Positions 22,297 through 32,290 are shown, numbered from the stretch's first letter. The stretch is 64,000 nucleotides of DNA from Zygnema cylindricum (GCA_037447655.1 JBBHKE010001794.1:65358-129357); one strand, 5' to 3'. Program-made: numbers and translations. Notes: a model not told the origin generated them from the letters alone.

Positions 22297-25200
22297 ATGC
22301 CAACGGACTGGAATAATTTACAGTTCCCGGCTGGTACCACCAGAAGCTCAGGTGCTTACCGGGGGCCGCCCAGAGGGTTGATTACGGCCGGCTTCCCTCC
22401 GATATCTTTGCCAAACTCAGTAGTTCAGTCTCCATTTTTAGAATCACCCAGTCAGTCGAGATCTGGTCTTTCTTCTCTCCATAGGTCCACGTCGTCTGTT
22501 TCCTCGTCTTTCACCCACAGTTCGGGGGAAGATTCGGACACCGACTCGCTTGACATACAGGGTCTAGGTTTACCGCCATCAATTTTCTCGGTAGACAGTA
22601 CCATACACACTAATTATCGTCCTTTCACCGTGGACATGGCATCGTCCATAGACACCGGAGGAGGTAGAAATCAGTTTTGTTTCTCGGGTCTCAAGGACAC
22701 TATGTCGTTGTCACATTTTCGAATGCTTTTCGATACCGAGATGCGCGATCTCGCATTCCGGTATCAAGACCGTTATGATTTACGGGTTGCTTTTTCGTTA
22801 CTTGGGCGATACCTCAGGGGATCTGCCCTATCTCTATATACACGGAAATATGCGGCAATTTGTGCTATGACAGAAATGGCACCCGCATATTCCGGCTCTT
22901 TAGCCATAACAGGCAGTCCAGAAATTCTTTTCCAAGCTGCGGTACCCGCAGTTTATGACTCTGCAGGTAACGAAATTTCACCTGAAATACCTGAGGTCCC
23001 TCATCAGTTCGCCGTTGCGGCTCGGGCTGCAATTCCAGCCCGCCCTGCAATGCTGGTTCCTCTAAGGGATCCAGTATCATTTGTTTTCAGTTTATTACAA
23101 GAAGAGTACCGAATGCAGAATCCCGATCAGGTTAAAGAACTAATGAATTTCGAACGTCGCCCGGGCGAAACCGCTCCGGCATTGCGAGCACGTATGGAAA
23201 CATTACGTGAAGCACTGCCAGATCTCATGTCAGACGCAGAGGCAGTTCAGAAATTTGTGGGGCAATTTCCCACCCAATCCCGACGTTTCATTCAAAGCCA
23301 TTTGACTGAGGCATATGGCCTCAAATTTACTTTCGAGCAGGCTGCAGAATACGCCGTACGGTATGAAATGCAGACCAGCTGGTGGGACGCTCACGAGCGA
23401 CCTAAGTCTTCTCCCAATTCAAACCCGAATCCTAATCCTAACCCACGCAACCCATGGCCTAATCCGAGACCTCCAAGGGCTCCGGCCATGGGAACATTAC
23501 CAACAAACCCTGCTGTTCGTATATGTTTTCGATGTGGTAACACTGGTCACGACGCACGCAGCTGTCCGGATAAGACCGCCACGTGTACTCATTGTAATCA
23601 AACGGGTCATTATGTACATCGATGTCACATTAAAAATCCCGATTTCAGTTATCAAAATCAAATCAAAAACGGCGGTATACCTGCTCGCTCGGCAAAATTG
23701 GTCACTCCACCCAAAGGGGTAGAGAAAGACTACCCTCCAAAAATCAGCAGGAGGGACCGGGAGAAAGCCGAGATGCAGGCTACCGTAGCGGCTATGATGA
23801 AGGAGCAGTTTGCCGCGCTTATGGCGCAGGTCAAACCGCAATTAACCGGAATGGCCCGAACTGTGGTCCATATGCCCTCTTTTGCTGGGCGATCCCTTCG
23901 GGAGTCCACTATTCAACAGCGGGCAGCTCAGTTTAAAGGGACGCCCGATCATAATCGCGAGTCAAAATCCATTAACACACGAATCCCATTATCATTCGCC
24001 AAGGAACCTCGCTCACCTATTCCAGAAACAGCATCAAGCATCACTGCTGAGGCATTAACTATTTTAGAGAGGAGTATACAAGACACATATAAGGTCAAAG
24101 AACGTCTGTCCATCCTGTCCACAATGCTTCCGGAGTTGGATAGCAACGAAAAAACTATAGATCTAACTCCTTCAGCAGTTGCGTTACAAGCATTACAAAA
24201 CCATCGTAATGCTCTCTCTCTTCAAGCTATTACTCTTGAAGAGCGGTCTAGCCTCACTCCTCACATCAGTTTTCTAGATAACAAATTGGGCGTTTTTACG
24301 GTCAATGGGTTTGCTCCGGCACTTCCTCTCATGGATACAGGCGCAAAGCCAATTATCCTCGGTTCTGATTTTGCCATCAAAATAGGTCTTACAGCAGATA
24401 AGTTACAACCCACTACCACACGTCTACTGACTTCCGCAGGTACCACGGAGCCAGTCCTCGGTATTACGATAGAACCAATCTGTTTTCAGTTTCAGAGTAA
24501 GTCAGCGACAGATTTCGCAGAAATTTATGCTCACGCCTTGGTCACCAAGTGTAGTGACTATGAATGCTTGGTCGGTCAAGACGTTATTTTTCGAGTTGGG
24601 GGGGGGGTTGATATGCATGATCAGACATTTTCGTACAGACCGAACAACTTTCCGGAACGTAAAATTTGCTTACCCCTTATCTCGGCCCGGCAACCCATGC
24701 CTACTACGGCTCATTCGGCGCTGATCTTGCCAGCCTATGCCGCAATTGGCATAGGCGCAGACATCCTTGAATCTCTAACCGCGGATGAAATCTCACCAGA
24801 TCCCCCGGGTTTACCAGAATTATTTAGTACACCGGGATTTATCATAAACTCTTCGGAATTTGACCAGCTTTATAAATTTACTATACCAATACCTTTATCT
24901 AGTATTCCAGATCCACCCTCCATTACGATGGATCCGTCCGGGTTCCTGCCCATTAAATGGACACCAGTCAATTTACAACCTCACCAAAACGGTCTCGTCA
25001 TCTTAGACCTTTTTGCAGGAATAGGGACTTCACTTCTCTCTTGCCTTCGGAACGGTCTTCTGATAAAACATTACTATTCCGTAGATATTGATCCTTTGGC
25101 CAGACGCGCTCAGTTGCACCACTGTCAAGTCTTGCACGAACAGTATCCTCATCTCTTACCTCAGTCTGCTTTTCACGATATGCATTCGGCGTTGCCACAG

Positions 25201-28200
25201 GATATCCGGCTAATAGGAAATCATCATTTAATGGAATTGGAACCAATTGATCTCCTCTTTGCCGGATGGGAATGTCAGGGCATGTCCAGGGCCGGGAAAG
25301 GTTTAGGTCTCGCAGATCCACGTACTAAGTTGTTTTTCGAGGCGGTGCGTATTATCCATTTCTTCCAAAACCTGGACCGTCCTTTCGGATACATCTTAGA
25401 AAATATCGCAGCTTATAATGACCCTCGACCTACGGTCCTCGCAGATTATAAACGCATCGAATCATTAATTGGACCACCACTGATCATTGATGCCGCACGC
25501 CACGGTTCGCTGGCCCACCGGGTTCGTTCCAAGTGGACTAACCTGGTGGACATGGGTCGGCTCCGAGAAGCTAACCTCGCTGTCCGCCCACCTCATCTTT
25601 CCATCCAAGACGCACTTCTTCCATTTCACAAGGTCCAGACCTGTATACAGACTGACTATCCTCCTGCATTTGGTCTTAACATCCCGGGCCAACCACTACG
25701 AGCACTTCCTACACTAGTTGCATATCCACACTCTCACGCATACTCGCATGATGGACCGGGCATGCTTCACAATACTCATACAGGCAGCTTAGAAGAACCT
25801 ACTGCCGCAGAACGAGAACATCTTTTACATTTCATCTCAGGCACCACTGCTGCTCCGGGACTCACCGAGAGGCAGCGCTGCACCTTACTTGGTCGTGTCA
25901 TGGATCCCCAATCACTGTCATTTGTCTTAGGCATGGGGTTCGCCGCTGGTCGATACGCACAGAACCATCCGTCTCAATCAGCTGGGGGGGGGCATACACC
26001 ATTCAGACACACACCTTCCAAGTCCTCACCTTCTCTTCGGGGTACAATTTTTCAGCTTGGCCTTTTTCCTTTTCCCGCTAAGTCTGACATAGATCACACT
26101 ATTTATGATTTTTTGGAACCTAGTCACATGAGTTGGTCTCTCCCAGCATACACGGCCACTAGATCTCAAGTACCGGCACGGGCGTCACCACACTGGACAG
26201 CTGCATTTCCGTCTAGAAGTTGGCACCACGCAGTAAATTGTTTGCATCAGCTTCCTGTCGAGTATGAGTTGGGTCACTCCTTGATAGCAGATGAACAGCT
26301 AGCATTTGCACAAGCCATGGAAGCCATGACCATTAACACTCCTGAAAAACCGACATGGAAATTCGGAACTGGACTAACCGAAACTGAACACGAACTGTTA
26401 GATAAAGTCATAAACCGAAACGTAGACGCATTTGCTTTCTCCATGAAAGACTTAGGTCGACACACCACTTACAAAATGTCTATTGACTTGGAAGATGACA
26501 GACCTATATTTAAGCCCAAGCATCGTCTATCCGAAACCGAATGGGAATCTGTAGACAAACGATGCGCAGAGTTAGAAGAGGCAGGTCTGATCTATAGGTC
26601 CGATTCCACTTTTGCGGCACCCACCGTCATGCCTCGTAAAAAAGACGCGGAGGGGAATTTTACAGAACGTCGCATGTGCGGGGACTATCGAGAACTGAAT
26701 TCACGAACAATCCAGGACCGACATCCAATGCCGTTGGCCGAGGACATTTTTGATCACGTGGGCGGAGCTAAATATTTTAGCATCTTAGATCTGCGACAGG
26801 GATTTAATCAGATCGAAATAGAGGAAAAAGATCGACACAAAACTGCATTTTGGGGTAGTGACGGACGTTGGGAATGGGCGGTTATGCCTTTTGGACTGAA
26901 AAATGCACCGGCGGTATTCCAGAAAGTCATGGACTCAGTCTTGGGGGGATGTAAGTTTGCCCGTTGCTATATTGACGATCTAATCATCGCTTCAGCCTCT
27001 ATAGAGGAACATGCAGTGCATATAGAGTGGGTGTTGAAGGAATTAAAAAAGGTAGGACTTAAATGTCATCCTGCAAAATGTACCTTTGGGGCCGAAGGGG
27101 TTCCATACCTTGGGCACTTTATCTCATCTGAGGGCATTACTCCGCTGGAAGTCAAAGTGGAAGCAATTAGTAAACTACCGGCTCCAACTGATTTGACTAG
27201 CTTGCGTGCATTTCTGGGGTTAGCCAATTATTACCGACGGTTTGTTCCTAGTTTCAGTACACTTGCATCACCATTAAATGAACTCTTAAAGAAATCTGTC
27301 CCGTTCACGTGGGGACCTTCTCAGATCGAGGCATTTCAGGGATTAAAGGACGCACTGTCCACTGCTCCCATCCTTCGTCCACCGAATCATAAGTTACCAT
27401 TTTGCCTACAGACAGACTTTGGTAAGCCAGGTATTGCGGCCATCCTAACTCAGCGTGAACTCACAGGTGAAGAATATGTGGTGGCTTATGCCAGTCGAAG
27501 CAACAACCAAGCGGAATCAAATTACAGTAGTTATGAGGGAGAATGCCTTGCCGCAGTTTGGGGTATTGTGCATTTCCGACATTACCTCTATGGCAAGCCT
27601 TTTACCCTTCTTACTGACCATCAACCGTTGCATTGGCTCATGACCAATGACAAGCTATCCGGCAAATTAGCCCGTTGGGCTCTTATTTTACAGGAATATG
27701 ATATGGAAATAATTCACCGACCCGGGCTTCTCAGCTTGAATGCGGACGGGCTCTCCAGGAATCCTTTGCCCAACTCCATTGATAATGGGGTACGACAGGA
27801 TTTTGATGGCGAAACGGTTGCCTCCCTCTCGGCGGGAGCGCATCTGATCTACAGTTTTTCCGCACCTACATATCACAAAACCGAACACGATCCATGGCGG
27901 GACAGCCCTTTAATCCTTTTCCTGTCCACTCAGTCTTTTCGGGCGGGCACCGTACCAATGGAAGAGGAGCGTGTTCGTAAGAGAGCCCAGAGTTACTTAT
28001 GGATGGGGGGCTCACTTATTCGTCTTCTCTCAGATGGAAGTCACCGGCACGTCCCACGACCGACGGAACGACTATCACTTATCAACCAAATTCATACTGA
28101 CCTTGGACACTATGGCACCAAACGGACTTTGAGCTTGGTACAGGCACGGTATTGGTGGTCCGGCATGCAGGCTGATGTGGCGGCTGTGTTGCAGGAATGC

Positions 28201-29364
28201 AGCACCTGTGACCGGCTACGAACGTCATTTTCTAACCGACAGACCTCCCTTCAGCCCTTGCCTATTCGGGGTCTCTTTTACAGGTGGTCGTGTGATCTTG
28301 CAGGTCCCTTTCCCATTTCGCGAAGGGGCAAGCAGTACATTATGATTATGATCGAAAATTTCAGCAAATGGGTGGAAGTTGTAGCCCTTCCACAGAAAAC
28401 TGCCAGACTCACCACGGCAGCTTTCAAAGAGCATGTGCTTCTCCGATACGGAGCCCCCGCAGAAGTACTTACCGACCAAGGAACCGAGTTCCGCGGTGAA
28501 TTTCAGGAGATGTTGGACGAGGCGTTAATCGATCACCGGCGGACGAGCCGAGATCATCCTCAAGCAGACGGTTTGGCAGAGAGAGCTGTACAAACCTTTA
28601 AGCGTGCTTTGCGTAAACATTGCTTGGAAAAACAGATTACAGTGTGGGATGAATCATTGGGATATATTGTCATGGGTTATCGCATGTCTGTACAGGCCAG
28701 TCTGGCAAATTTCAGCCCTTATTATGTGTTATTTGGCCGAAAACCTCTACTAGGTAGGAATGTACAGAAAGCCGCGAGCTTACCTCTACCTCTTATGTCT
28801 GATTCCCTATTTTTGGAAGAACTAACTAACCGAGCGTTGCTTTTCGCTAGAGAAATGCCTATGGCTTTTGAAAATTTACAGATCGCCCAACATCGCGACT
28901 CCTTACGGTTTGCAACGACTCGCAGTGGCAGTTACCGGCCACAACAAAAACCCTTTCGGGTGGGGGATTACGTTTATTTGCGACGGCAAACTTTTGACAC
29001 ACTCGATACGGATGTGTCAGCTCACATTTTGAGGATAACCAAAATCGACGCCAATGGATTATTAAGCTTACAAGGGGCTGACACGCGAACTTTGCGCGAG
29101 CATTCGAAAAATTGTGCTCCTTGCTATCTACCTGACCTTTCTCACAGCATGGACCCGTGGCGGATGCCGATTACCGAGGCCACTGAGTGCCAATTATGCC
29201 GGCGATCTGATGGAGAAACAACAATGCTGCTCTGTGACTATTGCAATCTGGGATTCCATATGGAGTGTCTCGTTCCACCTCTGCACACTATCCCGGCTGG
29301 ACAGTGGTTTTGCCACGGGTGTCGCGATCTACCAGCTGTCCTGACCAGCTCCTCCGCAGGCTAA
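22297..29364 (+). CDS. Polyprotein: Gag, protease, methyltransferase, RT, RNase H, integrase, PHD
   Basis: The frame is open from 22225; the first ATG is at 22297 (MPTDWNNLQFP), giving 2355 residues ending at TAA. Order by residue from that Met: Gag capsid (about 270-330); two CCHC knuckles (about 410-445, CFRCGNTGHDARSC and CTHCNQTGHYVHRC); retropepsin DTGAK (about 678); cytosine methyltransferase (about 900-1215); RT with YIDD (1558-1561); RNase H (about 1700-1825); DDE integrase with HHCC finger (catalytic D2000, D2060, E2095); C4HC3 PHD finger (2298-2343). It makes the particle, the cDNA and the insertion, and should add 5-methylcytosine and bind histone H3 tails. No frameshift separates gag from pol. 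A G9 run near 24599 stays in frame. Confidence 0.93.
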   Translation: MPTDWNNLQFPAGTTRSSGAYRGPPRGLITAGFPPISLPNSVVQSPFLESPSQSRSGLSSLHRSTSSVSSSFTHSSGEDSDTDSLDIQGLGLPPSIFSVDSTIHTNYRPFTVDMASSIDTGGGRNQFCFSGLKDTMSLSHFRMLFDTEMRDLAFRYQDRYDLRVAFSLLGRYLRGSALSLYTRKYAAICAMTEMAPAYSGSLAITGSPEILFQAAVPAVYDSAGNEISPEIPEVPHQFAVAARAAIPARPAMLVPLRDPVSFVFSLLQEEYRMQNPDQVKELMNFERRPGETAPALRARMETLREALPDLMSDAEAVQKFVGQFPTQSRRFIQSHLTEAYGLKFTFEQAAEYAVRYEMQTSWWDAHERPKSSPNSNPNPNPNPRNPWPNPRPPRAPAMGTLPTNPAVRICFRCGNTGHDARSCPDKTATCTHCNQTGHYVHRCHIKNPDFSYQNQIKNGGIPARSAKLVTPPKGVEKDYPPKISRRDREKAEMQATVAAMMKEQFAALMAQVKPQLTGMARTVVHMPSFAGRSLRESTIQQRAAQFKGTPDHNRESKSINTRIPLSFAKEPRSPIPETASSITAEALTILERSIQDTYKVKERLSILSTMLPELDSNEKTIDLTPSAVALQALQNHRNALSLQAITLEERSSLTPHISFLDNKLGVFTVNGFAPALPLMDTGAKPIILGSDFAIKIGLTADKLQPTTTRLLTSAGTTEPVLGITIEPICFQFQSKSATDFAEIYAHALVTKCSDYECLVGQDVIFRVGGGVDMHDQTFSYRPNNFPERKICLPLISARQPMPTTAHSALILPAYAAIGIGADILESLTADEISPDPPGLPELFSTPGFIINSSEFDQLYKFTIPIPLSSIPDPPSITMDPSGFLPIKWTPVNLQPHQNGLVILDLFAGIGTSLLSCLRNGLLIKHYYSVDIDPLARRAQLHHCQVLHEQYPHLLPQSAFHDMHSALPQDIRLIGNHHLMELEPIDLLFAGWECQGMSRAGKGLGLADPRTKLFFEAVRIIHFFQNLDRPFGYILENIAAYNDPRPTVLADYKRIESLIGPPLIIDAARHGSLAHRVRSKWTNLVDMGRLREANLAVRPPHLSIQDALLPFHKVQTCIQTDYPPAFGLNIPGQPLRALPTLVAYPHSHAYSHDGPGMLHNTHTGSLEEPTAAEREHLLHFISGTTAAPGLTERQRCTLLGRVMDPQSLSFVLGMGFAAGRYAQNHPSQSAGGGHTPFRHTPSKSSPSLRGTIFQLGLFPFPAKSDIDHTIYDFLEPSHMSWSLPAYTATRSQVPARASPHWTAAFPSRSWHHAVNCLHQLPVEYELGHSLIADEQLAFAQAMEAMTINTPEKPTWKFGTGLTETEHELLDKVINRNVDAFAFSMKDLGRHTTYKMSIDLEDDRPIFKPKHRLSETEWESVDKRCAELEEAGLIYRSDSTFAAPTVMPRKKDAEGNFTERRMCGDYRELNSRTIQDRHPMPLAEDIFDHVGGAKYFSILDLRQGFNQIEIEEKDRHKTAFWGSDGRWEWAVMPFGLKNAPAVFQKVMDSVLGGCKFARCYIDDLIIASASIEEHAVHIEWVLKELKKVGLKCHPAKCTFGAEGVPYLGHFISSEGITPLEVKVEAISKLPAPTDLTSLRAFLGLANYYRRFVPSFSTLASPLNELLKKSVPFTWGPSQIEAFQGLKDALSTAPILRPPNHKLPFCLQTDFGKPGIAAILTQRELTGEEYVVAYASRSNNQAESNYSSYEGECLAAVWGIVHFRHYLYGKPFTLLTDHQPLHWLMTNDKLSGKLARWALILQEYDMEIIHRPGLLSLNADGLSRNPLPNSIDNGVRQDFDGETVASLSAGAHLIYSFSAPTYHKTEHDPWRDSPLILFLSTQSFRAGTVPMEEERVRKRAQSYLWMGGSLIRLLSDGSHRHVPRPTERLSLINQIHTDLGHYGTKRTLSLVQARYWWSGMQADVAAVLQECSTCDRLRTSFSNRQTSLQPLPIRGLFYRWSCDLAGPFPISRRGKQYIMIMIENFSKWVEVVALPQKTARLTTAAFKEHVLLRYGAPAEVLTDQGTEFRGEFQEMLDEALIDHRRTSRDHPQADGLAERAVQTFKRALRKHCLEKQITVWDESLGYIVMGYRMSVQASLANFSPYYVLFGRKPLLGRNVQKAASLPLPLMSDSLFLEELTNRALLFAREMPMAFENLQIAQHRDSLRFATTRSGSYRPQQKPFRVGDYVYLRRQTFDTLDTDVSAHILRITKIDANGLLSLQGADTRTLREHSKNCAPCYLPDLSHSMDPWRMPITEATECQLCRRSDGETTMLLCDYCNLGFHMECLVPPLHTIPAGQWFCHGCRDLPAVLTSSSAG
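24990..25950 (+). other. DNMT3-like cytosine-5 DNA methyltransferase domain in the polyprotein
   Basis: Motif I (SAM binding) is LDLFAGIGTS near 25005. The catalytic loop reads GWECQGMSRAGKG, with Cys993 at 25273 and Glu where almost all C5-methyltransferases have Pro (PCQ/PCN). Motif VI is ILENIAAYND (about 25392). Motif VIII is AARHGSLAHRVRSKWTN (about 25492-25542); its AHR(V/A)R form, without the usual QRR, is that of DNMT3 enzymes. A target-recognition stretch is followed by a motif-X-like RCTLLGRVMDPQSLSFVLG (about 25878-25935). Expected reaction: methyl transfer from SAM to C5 of cytosine. It lies between protease and RT, in frame with both. Confidence 0.9.
29188..29330 (+). other. PHD finger at the C-terminus of the element C polyprotein
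   Basis: The pattern C-x2-C, MLLCDYC, GFHMECL, then W-F-C-x2-C gives a complete C4HC3 zinc-binding set with the conserved Trp two residues before the seventh ligand (QWFCHGC). PHD fingers bind the histone H3 N-terminus, reading the state of Lys4. It is placed after the integrase C-terminal domain, where chromoviruses carry a chromodomain, so a role in choosing integration sites is likely. Confidence 0.92.
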
Positions 29365-29370
29365 GGAGCT

Positions 29371-29382
29371 GGGGGGGGGGGG
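29371..29382 (+). other. Poly-G tract after the element C stop codon
   Basis: Twelve G residues start six bases after the TAA stop and directly precede segment A. By position they are the best candidate for the polypurine primer of plus-strand DNA synthesis, although segment A does not begin with TG. Homopolymer length may be affected by sequencing error. Confidence 0.5.
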
Positions 29383-29621
29383 AATTCCATCCTTACTTAC
29401 CTGATCTTGTTTTGTTAATTTTCCCTTGCTAAATCCATGTGTTCGGAATAATTTGTTTCTTTGAGCATATTCATTTATTATTTCTTCAGTATATATTCTT
29501 TGTCCTCTGATTGTGGTCACAATACTGTACATATGTAATGGTCATTCATTTTCTGGTGTTTTTTGGCGACCCACGCGGGATGTGATGCATGCCATTCACG
29601 GTTGTACTGTCATGCACGACA
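29380..29621 (+). repeat. Segment A, internal copy, of element C
   Basis: 242 bp from GGGAATTCCATCC to CATGCACGACA, repeated at 30555-30797 with one single-base indel (TTTCTTCAG here, TTTCTTGCAG there). It is followed by GC and then segment B, so the sequence CACGACA-GC-TGTCATG looks like joined element ends with two extra bases. Confidence 0.88.
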
Positions 29622-29623
29622 GC

Positions 29624-30797
29624 TGTCATGCCGTAAGACGTCGGCAGGTATTATGATTATATCGTGTACTAATTGATGTTTCGGTGACGTGACAGGTACA
29701 TATCCGAAAGTACAACTAGAGATTCGTACGGGACAAAGGTCGAAATATACTCTCGTACGGCACCATGTGGAATCAGCGTGGAACTGGACCACGGTACGGC
29801 ATCAGATGTCAGGAATTCAAACGGCTACAAACCTGACAGGTGTCTGAAGTCATGAACCCTTGGAGGTTCATGCATCATTTTTGCTTAGCTTAGGGAGGGT
29901 TTTTATCCTCAAGGTGTAGATGTAAGGCAGTCCGAGGCGGCCACGCAGCGGTCGTCTCTTGAAACTGGCAGTGTTTAAACATAGAAACCTGCCTGCTCAG
30001 GGACATGTAGGAATTAGTGTAGCCGTACGGATTAGTGAGAGCATAGGATAAATGCCATTTGGCGAGATAGTAACCTTTGCAAATTACGTACGGGAATCCA
30101 ACATTGGAAGGTTGTCGTTTTCTGACAAGCATTATTCTCGGGATTTGTCGAACTCTACTGTTAGGGTTTCACCTAAATATTTAGTGACAGGCTAGTTTTT
30201 GAGTTAGGGTTTTTCCTTTTTCAGACCTATAGTTTCATGCTAGTAATTGTCTCTGAGCTTCTCCTTTTCTTTGTATTAAGACCTTACCTAATCTACCGGC
30301 GCAAGCCAGCCTGCAAGGTTTCCCTCCAGACTGTGTTCTACTTGTCGTGGTGAACGAATTGTGTTGTGCGGATTTGGTGTTTTCTTGCTGTCAGAGCGCT
30401 GACTGGGCGGTCTGGTTCCAGTCCCGTCCGGCTTTGTGGGAATACCGGCTATCTCGGCTCCTTCAACCGGTTAGGGAAGGGTTCAGGTCCGCTGGTTGGA
30501 CTCCTGTAGGGAATATTAAAAGACTTCAGAGCCTAGTGGCTACTGTCGCAAATAGGGAATTCCATCCTTACTTACCTGATCTTGTTTTGTTAATTTTCCC
30601 TTGCTAAATCCATGTGTTCGGAATAATTTGTTTCTTTGAGCATATTCATTTATTATTTCTTGCAGTATATATTCTTTGTCCTCTGATTGTGGTCACAATA
30701 CTGTACATATGTAATGGTCATTCATTTTCTGGTGTTTTTTGGCGACCCACGCGGGATGTGATGCATGCCATTCACGGTTGTACTGTCATGCACGACA
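29624..30797 (+). repeat. Right terminal repeat (B plus A) of element C
   Basis: Segment B (29624-30554) is followed by segment A (30555-30797), ending in CA immediately before the target duplication TTGG. The unit TG...CA is 1174 bp. The left end of the element has only segment B, so the two ends are not a matched pair of LTRs. Confidence 0.88.
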
Positions 30798-30801
30798 TTG
30801 G

Positions 30802-32290
30802 AAAGACAAATGTAGTCGCACATCCTTTAAGTAGATGTTTTGAAATAAATGTGGTGGTTTCGAGATGATTTGTTTTTAGATGTTGTTATAAATGGTTATG
30901 ATAAAGATCCTTATTTTGGTGTGATTTGCAAGAATATTTTAGGAGGGAATTTTGACCCATTGAAAGAGAGGCATGTCAAAAACTTTAGAGTAAAAGATTG
31001 TTTACTGTATTTGCGAACAGGGGATAGATTATCCATTCCTAAAGTGGGAGACCTAAGAAAACAACTTGTACAAGAAGCCCATGAGCATTTAGGACATCTG
31101 AGTCGTGATAAAACTCTTAGTCGGTTGTAGAGTAGGTTGTTTTGGCTTGGGATGGCAAATGAGGTGTCAAAATATGTGGAAAGTTGTGTCCATTGCCAAC
31201 AGAGTAAACCTAGTAATCGGAAACCTAGCGGTCTCTTAAAACCTTTAGATTTCCTTGAAATACCATAGGAATCTGTCAGTATGGATTCTATTGTCATATT
31301 GCCAGCTACATCTAGAAGAAACGACAATATCATGGTCGTAGTCGATAGGTTCAGTAAAATGGCAATCTTTATCTTGTGCAAAACTACTCATTCGTTGTGG
31401 ATGTTGCAAAGTTATATTTTTACAACGTGGTCATATATCATGGAGTCCCTCTGTCTCTAACCAGTGATAGGGATTCTAAATTTACGTCTGCATTTTAGAA
31501 AGGATTGCAACAAAATTTAGGCTATGAATTAAAAATGAGTTCCTTTTATCATCCTCAAACAGATGGACAGACAAAAAGGATGAACCGTACACTGGAGGAA
31601 ATGCTTAGGACTGTTTGCAGTGGAGTTCTGAACACATGGGAATCTAAACTGCCATTAATGGAATTTGCATACAGTTCATGTAAACATGCTAGTACAAGAT
31701 TCCCACCGTTTGAAGTTGCATACGGATACCAACCCAGAGAAGCATTAGACTTAATAATAGGGGTCACTCAAGAGAATAGGGTTTCTGGAACACAGTTTTG
31801 GGAAAACATTCAAACAGTTTGGAAAATAGTCCGAGATGCATTAGTGGAGGCAGAAAAAAGGCAAGAATTCAATGCTAACCGCAAACGGGGGTGATTAGGT
31901 GGTAAACACAAGTGAGAAAGTTTGGCTTTAAACAACTCATTACAGTTGGAAGATCGAGGGACAATCGAATCCTACGAGAAATTTGCTCCTAAGTACATTA
32001 GACCATTTACTGTAATCGAGATGATATCGTCAGTTGCTGCCAAATTAGACTTTCCGCCTTCAACAAAAATTCATCCGGTGATACACATTAGGCAGCTGAA
32101 ACCGGCAAATCTTCGACCAACTAAAGGAGAATTGGAATTAGATCCCTTAATAATTATAGAACTTGAGGTCCACAGATGGGTAATATATTGGGTTGGTCAA
32201 CTGTTTAAGGTCGGTAATACTATATTCTGGCAAGTGCATTATCTAGGAATGTCGGAAGAAGAGTTAACTTTGGAAGATAAAAAAAATTAG
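30802..32290 (+). pseudogene. Integrase and C-terminus of gypsy D (second part of pol)
   Basis: Continues the D frame from the element C junction with GKTNVVAHPLSR. It then shows an HHCC integrase finger (HLGHLSRDKTLSRL, stop at 31128, CVHCQQSK), the DDE core start (SMDSIVILPATSRRNDN, MVVVDRFSKMA), and HPQTDGQTKRMNRTLEE near 31553-31600. The C-terminal part (31922-32290) has the FTVIEMISSVAAKLDFP block and a chromodomain-like tail (FWQVHYLGMSEEELTLED). Several stops and a frameshift near 31380 make it non-functional. Confidence 0.82.

Larger units (their letters stand above)
20157..30797 (+). mobile_element. C: young gypsy element with methyltransferase and PHD finger
   Basis: Terminal TGTCATGC and GCACGACA are flanked by TTGG on both sides (20153-20156 and 30798-30801), inside gypsy D's RNase H/integrase junction. 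One open frame (22297-29364) encodes the whole polyprotein. Terminal repeats are arranged B (20157-21087), interior, A (29380-29621), gc, B (29624-30554), A (30555-30797). The B copies are both 931 bp and I found no difference by eye; the A copies differ by one base. Such identity and an intact ORF mean a recent insertion. The DDE integrase and TG...CA ends place it in Ty3/gypsy. Confidence 0.9.

Noticed and set aside
22297-29364. A host methyltransferase gene that happens to lie beside retrotransposon genes.
   Set aside because: The domain is in one uninterrupted frame with protease upstream and RT downstream, and the decayed relative E0 has the same order.
20157-30554. Element C as a standard LTR element with 931-bp LTRs.
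   Set aside because: The right boundary with the TTGG target duplication lies 243 bp beyond the second B copy, and segment A also precedes that B copy, so simple LTRs do not explain the ends.
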